Shown: positions 51,398-60,602 of the stretch, in pieces
Layout: each line of letters starts with the position of its first letter
Position numbering within the stretch: position 1 is the stretch's first letter
Assembly: GCF_025264685.1 (NCBI RefSeq)
Contig: NZ_CP073721.1
Coordinates: forward strand, 859,001 to 923,000
DNA length: 64,000 nucleotides
Direction of reading: 5' to 3'
Origin: Dactylosporangium roseum
GTDB taxonomy: Bacteria; Actinomycetota; Actinomycetes; Mycobacteriales; Micromonosporaceae
The notes under the pieces: model-generated
What the model saw: only the letters and a program-made list of their open reading frames with translations
The model's database searches: none
Told to the model about the DNA's origin: nothing
Program-made: the position numbers and the translations under genes

Positions 51398-52237
51398 TCA
51401 GCGGCGGGCGGCCATCCGGGCGATAGCCGCAGCATCAAGGCGCCGGCCTGTCGTCTGCTCGACGATGGTGGAGACGATCCGGGCTTTCGCGGCGCCGGAG
51501 GGCACTGTTGTGCCGACGGCGGTGGCGATCTGGCGCAACTGGACGACGGTGAGGCCCGACAAGGCGTTGCGCGCCTCGGTCATGCTGTCGGCGGAGCGCA
51601 GGCGAGCGGCGAGGTCGGAGACTCGGCCCGGGTCGAGCGTCTTGGCGCCCCGCATGATGTCCCTGGCCTTCGGGGCGGGCGCCGCGGCCGGCTGCATCAT
51701 GATCGAGTGTTTGGGCTGGTCGCCGATGATCACCGCTGCCGCGCGGGAACGGGCGTCGAGTGTCTTCTGGTTGGCCTCGGGTGCGAGGACCACGCCCGGT
51801 TCGCGGCCCAGTTTCCGCAGAGCCTCGTCGACGGTGCGCCGATCGTGACGGTCGCCGAGGTCGTCCCGCAGCCGGGCGAGTGACACCCACGCACCCGGCT
51901 GGGGCTGGAGTCTGGCGAACGCGGCCCGGATGTCGACTTTCGCCGCTTCCACGCCGCCGGTGGATCGCCGCGGGACCTCGGCGGCCTTCACTGCGGTGGG
52001 TGCGGCCGGCTTCATCGGCCGTGCCATCGCCGCGTGAATGCGGCCCTTGCCCGCACCGGCGGCGAACAGTGCCGCAGCACCGCCCGGACGTCGAGCCGCT
52101 GCCGGACCTGGAGGGTGCGCCTTTACTGCTGCGGCCTTGGCCATCTTCTCGGCCGCGCGTGGCTTCATGCCCTTGGCGATCGGGGTGCCGACTGGCATGC
52201 CCCAGTAGGCGGCATCTCTGACTCGACGGACGGCCAC
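51398..52237 (-). CDS. Head-region hypothetical protein with winged-helix-like core
   Basis: 279 residues. Ala/Lys/Pro-rich N-terminus, then a core resembling a winged helix (IRAAFARLQPQPGAWVSLARLRDDL; RRTVDEALRKLGREPGVVL) and a C-terminal LVVLxEL-like motif (ARNALSGLTVVQLRQIATAVG). Possibly a DNA-associated internal head protein. Confidence 0.5.
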   Translation of the reverse strand: MAVRRVRDAAYWGMPVGTPIAKGMKPRAAEKMAKAAAVKAHPPGPAAARRPGGAAALFAAGAGKGRIHAAMARPMKPAAPTAVKAAEVPRRSTGGVEAAKVDIRAAFARLQPQPGAWVSLARLRDDLGDRHDRRTVDEALRKLGREPGVVLAPEANQKTLDARSRAAAVIIGDQPKHSIMMQPAAAPAPKARDIMRGAKTLDPGRVSDLAARLRSADSMTEARNALSGLTVVQLRQIATAVGTTVPSGAAKARIVSTIVEQTTGRRLDAAAIARMAARR

Positions 52238-52252
52238 CGGTAAGCCCCCGCC

Positions 52253-52387
52253 CTATTTGCGTGCCATTATCTGCCGCGCGGTGCGCTTCACTGCCTGCTT
52301 GGAGCGCGACGATCGCGGCAACGGCGGCTCGTCGGCGACGAACGCGAATGGGTCGATGTCCAACAAATCAACTGTGGCGGTCTGCAT
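52253..52387 (-). CDS. 44-residue basic small protein
   Basis: ATG 52387 overlaps the upstream stop (ATGA). The product begins MQTATVDLLDIDPFAFVAD and ends in a basic cluster (SRSKQAVKRTARQIMARK). Coupling and a sensible composition support it. Confidence 0.5.
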   Translation of the reverse strand: MQTATVDLLDIDPFAFVADEPPLPRSSRSKQAVKRTARQIMARK

Positions 52388-53295
52388 CAGTAGTTTCCGG
52401 TCAACGAGTTGATGTATGCCGAAGCGTCGGCGCGCGAGAGCTTGGCGATCCCCGCGCGGTCCGTCGGACCAGAGAAGAACCCGCCACCGTCACCGGAGCG
52501 GCGGCGCCGGGCGAGCAGGTTCAGGATGTAGTCCACCTGACGCGGGGTGGCGGTAAGCGTGGCCTGACGCTGCTCGAAGGCGGCCTGCGCTGCCGCTCCC
52601 TCTCGCGCGGCCCGCGCCTTCTCCGCCTGGCGCTGCTGATACTGCTTCGTGTCGGCGATGAACTTGCGCAGCTCGGGCGCGGTCATCCTGGCCGCTGCCG
52701 CGCGTTTGGCGGGGCCGTCGTAACCGCCCGCTACGGCGAGTCGCTCAACTTCATCCAGTAGCGACACCTTTTCGGCATCGTCGGCGCGCTTCTGTTCATC
52801 TGTACGATAGTCGATGCCCTTGGCGCGGAGCCGGTTGCGCAGTTCGACGTTGCGCGCTTTGAGGTCATCGATCGTCGCTGCCGGTCGGGCCGCTGCCTTG
52901 GCTTCTTTCTCCGACCTGCCGTCGAGCACCTGGAGCCGGACGTGCTCCTCCTTGAGGAGTTTCGTGTACTGCCCCTTGGTCATTCTCGTGGGCGTAGCCG
53001 TAGGTTTCGCGAACGGCTCAGCAGGCGCGGCGACCGCAACCTTCGGCGCGTACGGCCTCGACAGTCCTGTGTCGAGGCCGTTGTGTGTGGCGAACAGCTT
53101 GGCAGCCTTCGCGTTGCGACCGATCCTCGGCCGGTCGGGTGCTGTCGTACGGCTGCCGACCCGCGGTGAAGAGCTTGCCGCTTTGAACATGTCGGCAGAC
53201 CGCTTGACCCATGCTTCGGAGCCCTTGCGAGCGAACCGGCCGCGGCTGTCGCGCGGGTGCTGCCACTCCAGGAATGCCCGCTTCGCCGCGGCCAT
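52387..53295 (-). CDS. Head morphogenesis-region protein
   Basis: 302 residues. The start FLEWQHPRDSRGRFARKGS is the well-known opening of proteins encoded just after MuF genes in actinophages. A long Lys/Glu/Ala coiled region (KRADDAEKVSLLDEVERLA) and a C-terminal ATPRQVDYILNLLARRR motif follow. It could be a capsid-associated protein. No protease site is evident. Confidence 0.55.
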   Translation of the reverse strand: MAAAKRAFLEWQHPRDSRGRFARKGSEAWVKRSADMFKAASSSPRVGSRTTAPDRPRIGRNAKAAKLFATHNGLDTGLSRPYAPKVAVAAPAEPFAKPTATPTRMTKGQYTKLLKEEHVRLQVLDGRSEKEAKAAARPAATIDDLKARNVELRNRLRAKGIDYRTDEQKRADDAEKVSLLDEVERLAVAGGYDGPAKRAAAARMTAPELRKFIADTKQYQQRQAEKARAAREGAAAQAAFEQRQATLTATPRQVDYILNLLARRRRSGDGGGFFSGPTDRAGIAKLSRADASAYINSLTGNY

Positions 53296-53305
53296 GCTCA
53301 CCGCC

Positions 53306-54256
53306 TCAGACGACGTAGCCGTGCAGCTTGAGCATGCGGAGGGTCTCTTCTCGGTCCCAGTTGAGCCGGTCGGCCTCGAGGTAGATCGCTTCCGGCGTCA
53401 TGCGCACCTTGGCGCCGCGCTTGCCGGCGAGACCTCGGCGGGTGGTGCCGACGAGGGTTGTTTTCACCGGTCGCCCGGCGATGGTGACCGTCTTGAGCGC
53501 CCGCCTGTAGTTGGTGACCCGGAACAGGTCGGCGCCGTCCTCGATCGCCCGCTGGTCGTGGCCGGACCAGCCGGCTTTCCGGCGCTCCTCGTCGTCGAGG
53601 CTGTTGTAGATCTCGCGTGGCGACCTCGGCGGGTCGACCACCTCTGCCGCAGGTATTCCGACGCAGTCGCACAGAGGGTGTCGATCAAACCCCGCATCGT
53701 AGCGATACCACCTCCCCGAGAGGAGGATGCACCGATTACACGACGGCAACGTCAGGTGCCGGATGTACCCCTCGACCACCCGGTCATTGACCATGGCCAC
53801 GCCCGTGGCCACGCGGGCCGCGTCGGCGACCTGGGTGGCGACGATCCGCTGTAGATGCCGGCGGCCGATGGCGTCGGCCTGCGCCCGCGTCATGCCTTGG
53901 TCGACGAGTTCCACGACCTCGAGGGCCGGCTGCTCGAGCAGGGTGTCGAGCGGTCGGCCATCGGAGGCGGTGGCCGCGAAGGTCCGTTCGGCGACCTGCC
54001 CGAACGGGTCCGGTTCTCGGCCCCACATCCGCACGGCCGCCCCGACGTAGCCCTGCACGCCCCGAGCGGCCTCCATGAGCGCCGACTGGGCAGTGCTGAG
54101 CATCTGCCCGGCGACCGAGGCCCAGCCGAGGGTCTCGACAAAGCCCCACAGTCGGTTCGTCTCCGCCACGGCCTGTGCGGCGATCTGCTGCTGCCGTGCC
54201 CGATGTGCCGCGGCGAGCTGCTGGACGTCAGGCGGCAGGCTGGTTCGCGTCGCCAC
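53306..54256 (-). CDS. MuF-like minor capsid protein
   Basis: 316 residues from GTG 54256 inside the portal gene end. Helical N-terminus (VQQLAAAHRARQQQIAAQAVAE), a middle VATQVADAARVATGVAM, then the Cys/His cluster CNRCILLSGRWYRYDAGFDRHPLCDC typical of MuF/VG15 proteins. It links portal and head interior during assembly. Confidence 0.8.
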   Translation of the reverse strand: MATRTSLPPDVQQLAAAHRARQQQIAAQAVAETNRLWGFVETLGWASVAGQMLSTAQSALMEAARGVQGYVGAAVRMWGREPDPFGQVAERTFAATASDGRPLDTLLEQPALEVVELVDQGMTRAQADAIGRRHLQRIVATQVADAARVATGVAMVNDRVVEGYIRHLTLPSCNRCILLSGRWYRYDAGFDRHPLCDCVGIPAAEVVDPPRSPREIYNSLDDEERRKAGWSGHDQRAIEDGADLFRVTNYRRALKTVTIAGRPVKTTLVGTTRRGLAGKRGAKVRMTPEAIYLEADRLNWDREETLRMLKLHGYVV

Positions 54257-55649
54257 CAGCCGTTCCCATCTGCTCGGCCGCAGTCTGCGCCTCGAACATC
54301 GCCGCCTGCTGCGCCGCGGCGAGCGCATCCTCCTGCCGCATCCGGGCGCGTTCGGCCGAGGTGAAGCCCAGCTTCTCCCGGGTCATCTCCAGCGGCACGA
54401 TCGGCGCCGGCAGGTTGTAGAGCTTGACCGCCGCGTCGGCCTTCTGTGCCACGGTGGGCGTGGACGGGTCGCGCCAGATCGTCTCCAGCCGGCGCAGGGC
54501 GGGATCCCATTCACCGGTCTGGAACCGGCGAACGATCCGGTTCGTCCGCTCCCACGTCCCGCCGAACGGCCTCTGCTTGCGCTCGGCGCGCTTGATCAGC
54601 CGGATCTCGCTTGACCGGATCGCATCCGCAGAGGGTGGATTTTCGGTGTTGAGCCCGACGTAGTGGGCCGGCAGGCCGGCGATCGACGCCGCCAACCGCG
54701 CGAGTTGGTTCAGCGTGTCGTGGAAGTTCGTCAAGTCGGCCGACGTGAACTCGAACTCCCGCGCCTGTCCGCCGGTCTGGTCGTCACCTGGGATGGTCAG
54801 GAGCCGGCCGAGAATCGCCTGGAGTGCGGTCATCCTGTGGCCGCCCTCGTCCTCGAGGTCTGCCGGGCCGATGCCGAAGATGCCCCGCAGCGGCAGGGCC
54901 ACGAACTCGGCGCCGACCATCATGTCGGTCGCGATCTTGTTCGCGGCGTGCGCCAGGGGCAGGATCGGCGCGAGTTCGGATCGCCCGCACCAGTCGGCGA
55001 GCCTGGACCGGTTCACCAGCGGCGTCACCGGTGCGACACCAAGGTTGTGCTGATCCCGGTCGACCTCGTCATACTGCCCGGACGGCCCGGACCGCTCGTA
55101 GTGGATCGTCTTGTCCGGCAAGTACAGGGTGGCCAGATACTCGGTTTCCCGGGCGTATGAGCCGGCCGACTGGTAGCGCCGTAGTGCCGCCCGCACGTTG
55201 CGGTTCCGCGGGTCGATGTCCGCATACACCTCAAGCGGTGATTCGCAGGTCACCAGCGGCGTGTCCGGGTCGTCCTCGTTGGTGCCGACAACCACGTAAG
55301 CGCGTTTCATCACCAGGGCGTCGAGGTGGGCGAGCTGGGATGCCTCGTCGAGGTTGTTCTCCTGCCACACCCGCCACAGATCGTCGTCGGCGGTGTCGTC
55401 GTCCGGGAGCCGGAACCCCTCGACGTCGAGCCGCTCCTCCAGCGAGTCGACGACGAGCATCGGCCAGGCGATGACGACCTGCTGGAGCCGGTCGCCGATC
55501 TCCCGGAAGATCTCCGGATGCATGTACATCCGTGGGGACCTGAGCTCGTACTCGTCGTTTAGGGCCTTGAGTTCGCGGAGTTCGTGGTCGTGGACCTGGG
55601 ACAGGTAGGTGACCCATTCCTGCTCGTCGGTGGGCAGCGCCACGGCCAC
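54228..55649 (-). CDS. Portal protein (SPP1 gp6 type)
   Basis: 473 residues, usual length. YLSQVHDHELRELKALNDEY, WPMLVVDSLEERLDVEGFR, LIKRAERKQRPFGGTWERTNRIVRRF are portal hallmarks. It forms the dodecameric DNA gateway. It starts one base after the terminase stop. Confidence 0.9.
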   Translation of the reverse strand: MAVALPTDEQEWVTYLSQVHDHELRELKALNDEYELRSPRMYMHPEIFREIGDRLQQVVIAWPMLVVDSLEERLDVEGFRLPDDDTADDDLWRVWQENNLDEASQLAHLDALVMKRAYVVVGTNEDDPDTPLVTCESPLEVYADIDPRNRNVRAALRRYQSAGSYARETEYLATLYLPDKTIHYERSGPSGQYDEVDRDQHNLGVAPVTPLVNRSRLADWCGRSELAPILPLAHAANKIATDMMVGAEFVALPLRGIFGIGPADLEDEGGHRMTALQAILGRLLTIPGDDQTGGQAREFEFTSADLTNFHDTLNQLARLAASIAGLPAHYVGLNTENPPSADAIRSSEIRLIKRAERKQRPFGGTWERTNRIVRRFQTGEWDPALRRLETIWRDPSTPTVAQKADAAVKLYNLPAPIVPLEMTREKLGFTSAERARMRQEDALAAAQQAAMFEAQTAAEQMGTAGGDANQPAA

Positions 55650-55650
55650 C

Positions 55651-57243
55651 TCACTTCATGACGATCAGCTTCCGGCGGCCCTTGGCGGGCCAGAGCTTGG
55701 CGGCGGTGACATCCCCTGCCGCCTCGTGGGTGATGATCGAGGTGACGCAGACGTCGATCTTCTGCCCCGGACTGGCCTTCTTCAGGACGTACCGATTGCC
55801 AGGCCGTGCGGCCTTTCGGGCGTTCTTGACGTGCACCGCGGCGGTCGGATCACCGTCATGATGGAAGCCGGAATCGGCCTTGACCACGTCCGTGACAAGC
55901 CGCTCGGCAGCGGCGTGCATCTGCACGGCCCGGTAGGTCTCCCAGCGGATCACGCGCTTGTCGCCGTACTTCGCGGCAAGCTCGTCGGTCTCGGTTTCCC
56001 AGTAGGGGGGGTCAACGTAGAACCGGACCACCTTGTATGTGGTCATGATCTCGTCGACCGCCGCGAGCACCTCGAGCCGCGGGACCTGGCCGCCATGCTC
56101 GGAGGGATTCCAGATGCACGGCAGCTTGTCCGGCCCGTACGTCGGAGTGAACTGGTAGCCGTCCTCAGTCTCAAGGCGGATGCACGTCCAGTCGTCGACG
56201 TCGGAACCGTCGAGCGCGCCGACCACTGCGGTGCCCGGCGCGACTAGGCGGGGCTTCGCGAGGGCGTCCCACTTCCCGCCATCGATCCACGACCCGGAGC
56301 CGGCATCGGGGATGTTCCAGTAGAACCGGATCGCCTGTCCGGGGTCCTTCTCGGCGATCTCGACGGCCTCGGCGTCGATTCGGTCGATGTTGACCCACGG
56401 CTTCACCGGCGAGCCCGGTTTGGCGGTCATGGAGTCGCCGTACGCGATCCGCAGCGACCGTCGCCGCTCGGCCTTGTTCGCCAGCGAGGGCCGCGGCGGC
56501 ATCTTGTGGTCTCGGTGGATGTCGCGGGCTTTCGCCTCCGACGTCCGCTGTGCCACCGACTGCTCTGACGGGTCCCACCCGTTCGTTGTTTCCACCGCGC
56601 GGCCACCCGTGCCGGACAGGTTCCGGCGCTGAGTGTCGGCGAGCTTCCATCCGCCGTTGGCCTCAAGCCAGCAGTGCGTCTCATCCTGTGGCGCGAATGT
56701 GATGCGCTGCCCGAGTCGAGCCCGCCCCGAGTTCGTGACCGGCTCGATCAAGCCGCCGCCGGGCACGTTGATCCGGGTCGTGCCCGTGTCGGGGATGAGG
56801 TCGGCCAACGGCCCCTGTTCGATCATCGGGACGAGCGCGCGCCAGATGTTGTCGGTCTGGTCCTCGCTCGTGGCGGTGATCTGGATCCAGGGCGTCGCCC
56901 AGGGCCTGCCAACCGGCTCGCCGGCGCTGTCCCATCCTGCGAATCGGACATCGGCAAGTGCCTCGGCGCATGTCATCGCCGCCGTCAGTGGGCCCTTGCC
57001 CCACTTTTGCGGCCGAACGAGTTGCGAGCGCCGGAACGCCCACGCGTTCTGCCACTCGTCCTGGTTGGCGGTCGGGCGGAGCCGGTAGTGCCAGGCCAGG
57101 AACGTCCACATTTCGTCGGTCAGCAGGTACGGCTGGCCGAGAAAGTCGCCGTCGGGGATGACGCAGTGCTCTTCGATCCAGGTGCCGATGGACCAGCCAA
57201 GGCTCGGGAACTCGCCGGGGTAGCTAGGCCCCCGCCACGGCAC
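55651..57243 (-). CDS. Terminase large subunit
   Basis: 530 residues. Atypical Walker A RPQKWGKGPLTAA near residue 80, ATP-coupling region with ATSEDQTDNIW, Walker-B-like and nuclease part VVGALDGSDVDDW near residue 345, and a C-terminal nuclease aspartate in VVRFYVDPPYWE. It pumps DNA into heads and cuts it. Its start overlaps the small subunit by 20 bases. Confidence 0.92.
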   Translation of the reverse strand: MPWRGPSYPGEFPSLGWSIGTWIEEHCVIPDGDFLGQPYLLTDEMWTFLAWHYRLRPTANQDEWQNAWAFRRSQLVRPQKWGKGPLTAAMTCAEALADVRFAGWDSAGEPVGRPWATPWIQITATSEDQTDNIWRALVPMIEQGPLADLIPDTGTTRINVPGGGLIEPVTNSGRARLGQRITFAPQDETHCWLEANGGWKLADTQRRNLSGTGGRAVETTNGWDPSEQSVAQRTSEAKARDIHRDHKMPPRPSLANKAERRRSLRIAYGDSMTAKPGSPVKPWVNIDRIDAEAVEIAEKDPGQAIRFYWNIPDAGSGSWIDGGKWDALAKPRLVAPGTAVVGALDGSDVDDWTCIRLETEDGYQFTPTYGPDKLPCIWNPSEHGGQVPRLEVLAAVDEIMTTYKVVRFYVDPPYWETETDELAAKYGDKRVIRWETYRAVQMHAAAERLVTDVVKADSGFHHDGDPTAAVHVKNARKAARPGNRYVLKKASPGQKIDVCVTSIITHEAAGDVTAAKLWPAKGRRKLIVMK

Positions 57244-57835
57244 CGGGGTCTACCACCCTGAGCCTGTCGCGGGCACTGGCGGGCTTCGCCGGGGCAGTCC
57301 TGTCGGCGCGACGGGCCTCGGTCTCGTCGGAAGCGACCTCCCAGCGCAGTCGCAGCATCGACATCGGGCTCAGTCCGAGCCGGTCAGACCACTGGCGGGC
57401 CTCCCGGGCCGCGTCCAGGTCGCCGAGTTCGGCGAGAGTCTTGTGTCGGACGTACTGCGCGACATCGCGGGTCCAACCGAGGCGTTCCCAGGCGACGGAC
57501 TGCGGCGTCGACCACAGTTCTTTCCACAGCAGTGCCTCGAGTTTGCGCTGCTCGGCTAGCTGCGCCTCGCAGATCGCAAACTTTTCCAGCGCCGCGTCGA
57601 GTCGGCGCTCGATCGCTCCGACGGGACGGCCTTCCTCCTGCGCCTCGTTGCGGTCGGCCTGCAGTTGCTCGACCTTGGCCGCAGCGAGGTTCCTGCGCAC
57701 GGTGAGGATGACATCCGGGATCAGCGGCCAGGCCGGGGCGCGCTTCTTGCGGCCCTCTGCTGGCAGCCGAGTCATGGCGATCGTGGCGTTGCGCCGACGC
57801 CGCTCGGCGTCGGGTTTCGGTGCGGGTCCTGGCAT
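57224..57835 (-). CDS. Terminase small subunit
   Basis: 203 residues from ATG 57835. The opening PGPAPKPDAERRRRNATI and the long helices (VEQLQADRNEAQEEGRPVGAIERRLDAAL; WERLGWTRDVAQYVRHKTLAEL) fit actinophage small terminases, which recognise the packaging site. Confidence 0.8.
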   Translation of the reverse strand: MPGPAPKPDAERRRRNATIAMTRLPAEGRKKRAPAWPLIPDVILTVRRNLAAAKVEQLQADRNEAQEEGRPVGAIERRLDAALEKFAICEAQLAEQRKLEALLWKELWSTPQSVAWERLGWTRDVAQYVRHKTLAELGDLDAAREARQWSDRLGLSPMSMLRLRWEVASDETEARRADRTAPAKPASARDRLRVVDPGAVAGA

Positions 57836-58028
57836 TGCGATCACCTTCGTGCGGCTCCAGGCCGCGGTCGGGTAGGCCGTCACTCCAGGTGACGACGTGA
57901 CTGAACGTGAGGGTCCGGGAGGACTCCCGAACCCGTACAGATAGGGAGCTGCCTCACCGGCGGTCTATAAATGTCCGTTTTGAGGGCCCCTCCCCACCCC
58001 TGCCCCGTTGGACCTGAACCGCCATCCG
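57836..58028. other. Gap between terminase and HNH genes, candidate cos/pac region
   Basis: 193 non-coding bases with a GGTCCGGGAG...CTCCCGAACC-type inverted repeat around 57921-57945 and a very GC-rich run near 57985-58008. The packaging site of HNH-associated phages is commonly here. No direct proof. Confidence 0.35.
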
Positions 58029-58562
58029 TTACGCTGCGTCACTCTTGATCTCGTCTTGCTTCGACGAGTTGCACCTCAGGTGCGCACACTGCACATTGGC
58101 CAAGCTGTGCTCGCCACCTCGAGACAGGGGCGTCACGTGATCGACAGTCGGACTGTCCGGATCGAACGGCGAGGCATCCCGATCAACAGATGCGTGGCAG
58201 ATGCGACACGTCCACTCGTCACGCTCGAACACGTCGAGCCGGTCGAACACCTCGACAACCACAGCTCCGGCCAGGCGTGCACGGCGAGCGGCGTCTGTTG
58301 CCCAGTCGTAGGTGCCGACCTCTGCTGGCGTGCCGTGCTGTAGCAGGGTGCGACAGGTGATTGAGCAGACGTGCTGACGAGATGCGTCCGTCTGCCGGGT
58401 GATGCCAGCACCGCACACGACACAGGCTGTGGGGTTTCTGCGGTGACGGTTCGGCTGGTATCGCTGGTTGTAGTGCGAACCGCAGAGGCCGCGCGCCCGC
58501 AGTGCGTGGGTGCAGCCGGGCGTGGTGCAGTTCTTGGTGGGCGAGTCCGCCTTCGTCCGCAT
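58029..58562 (-). CDS. HNH endonuclease
   Basis: 177 residues. N-terminal zinc clusters (CTTPGCTHALRARGLCGSHY; CVVCGAG) and a C-terminal HNH core (CRICHASVDRD...TVDHVTPLSRGG.HSLANVQCAHLRCN). HNH proteins beside terminase stimulate cos cutting in HK97-like phages. Confidence 0.85.
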   Translation of the reverse strand: MRTKADSPTKNCTTPGCTHALRARGLCGSHYNQRYQPNRHRRNPTACVVCGAGITRQTDASRQHVCSITCRTLLQHGTPAEVGTYDWATDAARRARLAGAVVVEVFDRLDVFERDEWTCRICHASVDRDASPFDPDSPTVDHVTPLSRGGEHSLANVQCAHLRCNSSKQDEIKSDAA

Positions 58563-58581
58563 TGTGTTCTCCCGGATGTGC

Positions 58582-58613
58582 GGAAGCCCCACGCCGGGAA
58601 ACGTGGGGCTTCC
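58582..58613. terminator. Strong hairpin upstream of HNH gene
   Basis: A 12-bp perfect stem (58582-58593 with 58602-58613), 8-base loop. It separates the packaging/virion operon from the genes to its right. Confidence 0.75.
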
Positions 58614-58641
58614 TACCTGCGGTAGCTACTCCGCAGGGTGT

Positions 58642-59004
58642 CTATCGAATGTTGAATCCGCCCGGCTGAGCCGTGGCAGTCGAGTGGTCATGACATGGCT
58701 TGCACAACGGTCTCAATCGACGCCAGGCATCAGGGTCGCGCACGCCTTGAGCCACCAGATCGCGACGGCTCAGCGGATAGTGGTCCGCCACCGACGATGC
58801 TGCACCGCACAGCACGCAGAACAGGTGCTCCGGGTAGCGCAGGTAGGCATCGCGCCTACGCGCCCAGCGTGCGTCATAGCCACGGGATGCAGCGCTGCCA
58901 CGCCTGCGCTCGGCCTCACGCTTGCACTCGCCACAGCGCCCCTGCCCTATGGGAACAAGCTCCGGGCAGGTCGTTGTCGAGCAGGTCTTGAGCGCTCTCG
59001 GCAT
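58642..59004 (-). CDS. Second HNH endonuclease
   Basis: 120 residues. CSTTTCPEL...GRCGECKREAERRRG, then LFCVLCGAASSVADHYPLSRRDL and LRPLCKPCHDHSTATAQ, a compact HNH fold with two zinc pairs. It could act in packaging or as a homing-type nuclease. Confidence 0.8.
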   Translation of the reverse strand: MPRALKTCSTTTCPELVPIGQGRCGECKREAERRRGSAASRGYDARWARRRDAYLRYPEHLFCVLCGAASSVADHYPLSRRDLVAQGVRDPDAWRRLRPLCKPCHDHSTATAQPGGFNIR

Positions 59005-59022
59005 CTCGCCTCCGAGCTGCGA

Positions 59023-59274
59023 TCAGGTGACCTTGGCTGGCACGCCGGCCGCGCCGTCGTCCTCGCCCCGAGCGCCGGTCAGTCGGATCTCGCCGCGATG
59101 GACGAGCTGGTACAGCAGACCGGCGAAGTCGACCGCCGAGGTACAGGTCACGGTCACCCGGCCATCCGAGATGGACACCGGCGGGAAGGTGCACAGCGGC
59201 CCGTCAGCGTTGGCCGGTGCCCAAGGGGACGAGACGATGCCGCCCGTGGCGCTGGTGCCGTCAGTGCCGTCCAT
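59023..59274 (-). CDS. Small hypothetical protein
   Basis: 83 residues, beta-strand-rich (LCTFPPVSISDGRVTVTCTSAVDFAGLLYQLV). The gene is close-packed between neighbours. Not recognised. Confidence 0.5.
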   Translation of the reverse strand: MDGTDGTSATGGIVSSPWAPANADGPLCTFPPVSISDGRVTVTCTSAVDFAGLLYQLVHRGEIRLTGARGEDDGAAGVPAKVT

Positions 59275-59278
59275 CGTG

Positions 59279-59380
59279 TCACCTCGGTTTGTTCGGCGGA
59301 GGATTCGACCTCGGAGGCTTCTGTGTGCTGGGTGGTGGAGAGCCAGGACGAGCCGGGCGAGTCGGCGGAGGCTTCGACAT
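59279..59380 (-). CDS. 33-residue Pro-rich peptide
   Basis: ATG 59380 two bases after the previous stop. The product consists mainly of Pro, Lys, Arg and Ser (MSKPPPTRPARPGSPPPST). GGAGG-like sequences are absent, so translation would rely on coupling. Confidence 0.35.
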   Translation of the reverse strand: MSKPPPTRPARPGSPPPSTQKPPRSNPPPNKPR

Positions 59381-59381
59381 C

Positions 59382-59507
59382 TCAGCCCTTCGGACGCGAG
59401 CCGGAGCCGGCACCCGGCTTGGAGTTGCCGTTGTTCCCGCCGGGACGGCTGCCTCCACCACCACCTGTGTTGCTGCTGCTACCGGAGCCGGGACGGGAGT
59501 TGGCCAT
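59382..59507 (-). CDS. 41-residue Gly/Ser/Asn-rich peptide
   Basis: ATG 59507 with GGAGGCGATG upstream. The product (MANSRPGSGSSSNTGGGGGS...) is low-complexity. The ribosome-binding site is good. Function unknown. Confidence 0.4.
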   Translation of the reverse strand: MANSRPGSGSSSNTGGGGGSRPGGNNGNSKPGAGSGSRPKG

Positions 59508-59610
59508 GGGTCATCGCCTCCAGGGCTTGAAGGGCAGCAGCGAGAAGGAGTGGCGCGGCGGGTGAGGTGGTCGGCTTCCGGACGGTGGAGCAGTGGCACC
59601 CACATAGCCT

Positions 59611-59637
59611 TTGACCAGCGCAAATGCGTGGTATCAT
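59611..59637 (+). promoter_or_regulatory. Leaderless promoter of the RHH gene
   Basis: TTGACC (59611-59616) and TATCAT (59632-59637), 15-base spacer, 6 bases to ATG 59644. Confidence 0.55.
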
Positions 59638-59643
59638 GGTGTC

Positions 59644-59826
59644 ATGACAGCAATGACCTACCGGCCAGACGATGAGCTGTCGGAGCGTCTCCGCAGCGCC
59701 GCGTTCGTCACCCGGCGCTCGAAGCAGTCCATCATCGACGAAGCCGTCCGGGACTGGCTCGACAGCAAAGGGCAGCAGGCGCTCGTCGAGCACCGCGCCG
59801 CACAAGCGACGAAGCGAACTCGTTGA
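59644..59826 (+). CDS. Ribbon-helix-helix regulator
   Basis: 60 residues with an Arc/CopG-type RHH (MTYRPDDELSERLRSAAFVTRRSKQSIIDEAVRDW). No toxin gene follows on this strand. Plus-strand orphan with its own leaderless promoter amid minus-strand genes, so it may repress part of the lytic programme. Confidence 0.7.
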   Translation: MTAMTYRPDDELSERLRSAAFVTRRSKQSIIDEAVRDWLDSKGQQALVEHRAAQATKRTR

Positions 59827-59939
59827 AGCGTCGCCCGCCCCGGCACGGCGGGGTGAGCGCTGGTCAGTCGGATGCGCGGCGGAGCGCTGCATGCGGTCGA
59901 TCGGGAGAGAACAGGACGGGCAGACTGGGCGGTCGGCCG

Positions 59940-60182
59940 TCAGGGCTCACCACGGGCGTAGTCGGCATGCATCTTGATCCGTGCCGCCTCAACAATGCCG
60001 AGAGCGAGCGGCCACTGCATGTCGCCACCCTGGTAGACGGTGGCAATACCGGAAGCGGTCGACTCACCGTCATGGTCGACGGTGGCCGCGAGCACGATCC
60101 AGCCGGTGATGATGCCCGACCAGCCCTCAGCCCTAGCGTGAGCGGTGATCGCCTCGTCGATGGCGTTCTCGGTGGCGCTCAC
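59940..60182 (-). CDS. Small hypothetical protein
   Basis: 80 residues (AIDEAITAHARAEGWSGIITGWIVLAATVDHDG). Similar short proteins of phages contain a WVV..d..d.dg pattern. Function not known. Confidence 0.55.
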   Translation of the reverse strand: MSATENAIDEAITAHARAEGWSGIITGWIVLAATVDHDGESTASGIATVYQGGDMQWPLALGIVEAARIKMHADYARGEP

Positions 60183-60202
60183 GGACCACCTCCGAGCGCT
60201 GG

Positions 60203-60427
60203 TCAGGCGGCGACAGGCCGGGGTGAGCGGTGCGAGTGGCCGGATGACAGGGCGTCGGCGTTGGCGTCGATCACGTCACCGAAGCGGTAGAGCGGGCTGC
60301 GGCCTTTGCGCCTCACTGGCTTGATCTTGCCGTTGGCCTTCCACATCGCCACGACCTGACGGGAGATGCCAAGCGCGCGGGCTGCCTGAGCGGCGGTCAC
60401 GTCAGCTTCAAGGTCGTACGTCCACAT
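60203..60427 (-). CDS. Small HTH protein
   Basis: 74 residues: VTAAQAARALGISRQVVAMWKANGKIKPVRRKGRSPLYRF, a MerR-like excisionase/regulator HTH with wing. It is the first gene downstream of the TROVE gene on this strand. Confidence 0.7.
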   Translation of the reverse strand: MWTYDLEADVTAAQAARALGISRQVVAMWKANGKIKPVRRKGRSPLYRFGDVIDANADALSSGHSHRSPRPVAA

Positions 60428-60602
60428 CCACCGACACCCCCGGTGAATGGCGAAAGCCCCGAGCACGCGGCCCGGGGCTTTCGTAGGTCGTAGGACATGG
60501 TGATCCGGAGTTGATGTTAAAGCGCGAATCGCAGACCTGCAAGTAGGCGCGCGATTGGTCAGCATCTCATCCGGGTGTGACAACTTCCTTCCGGTCGAGG
60601 CG

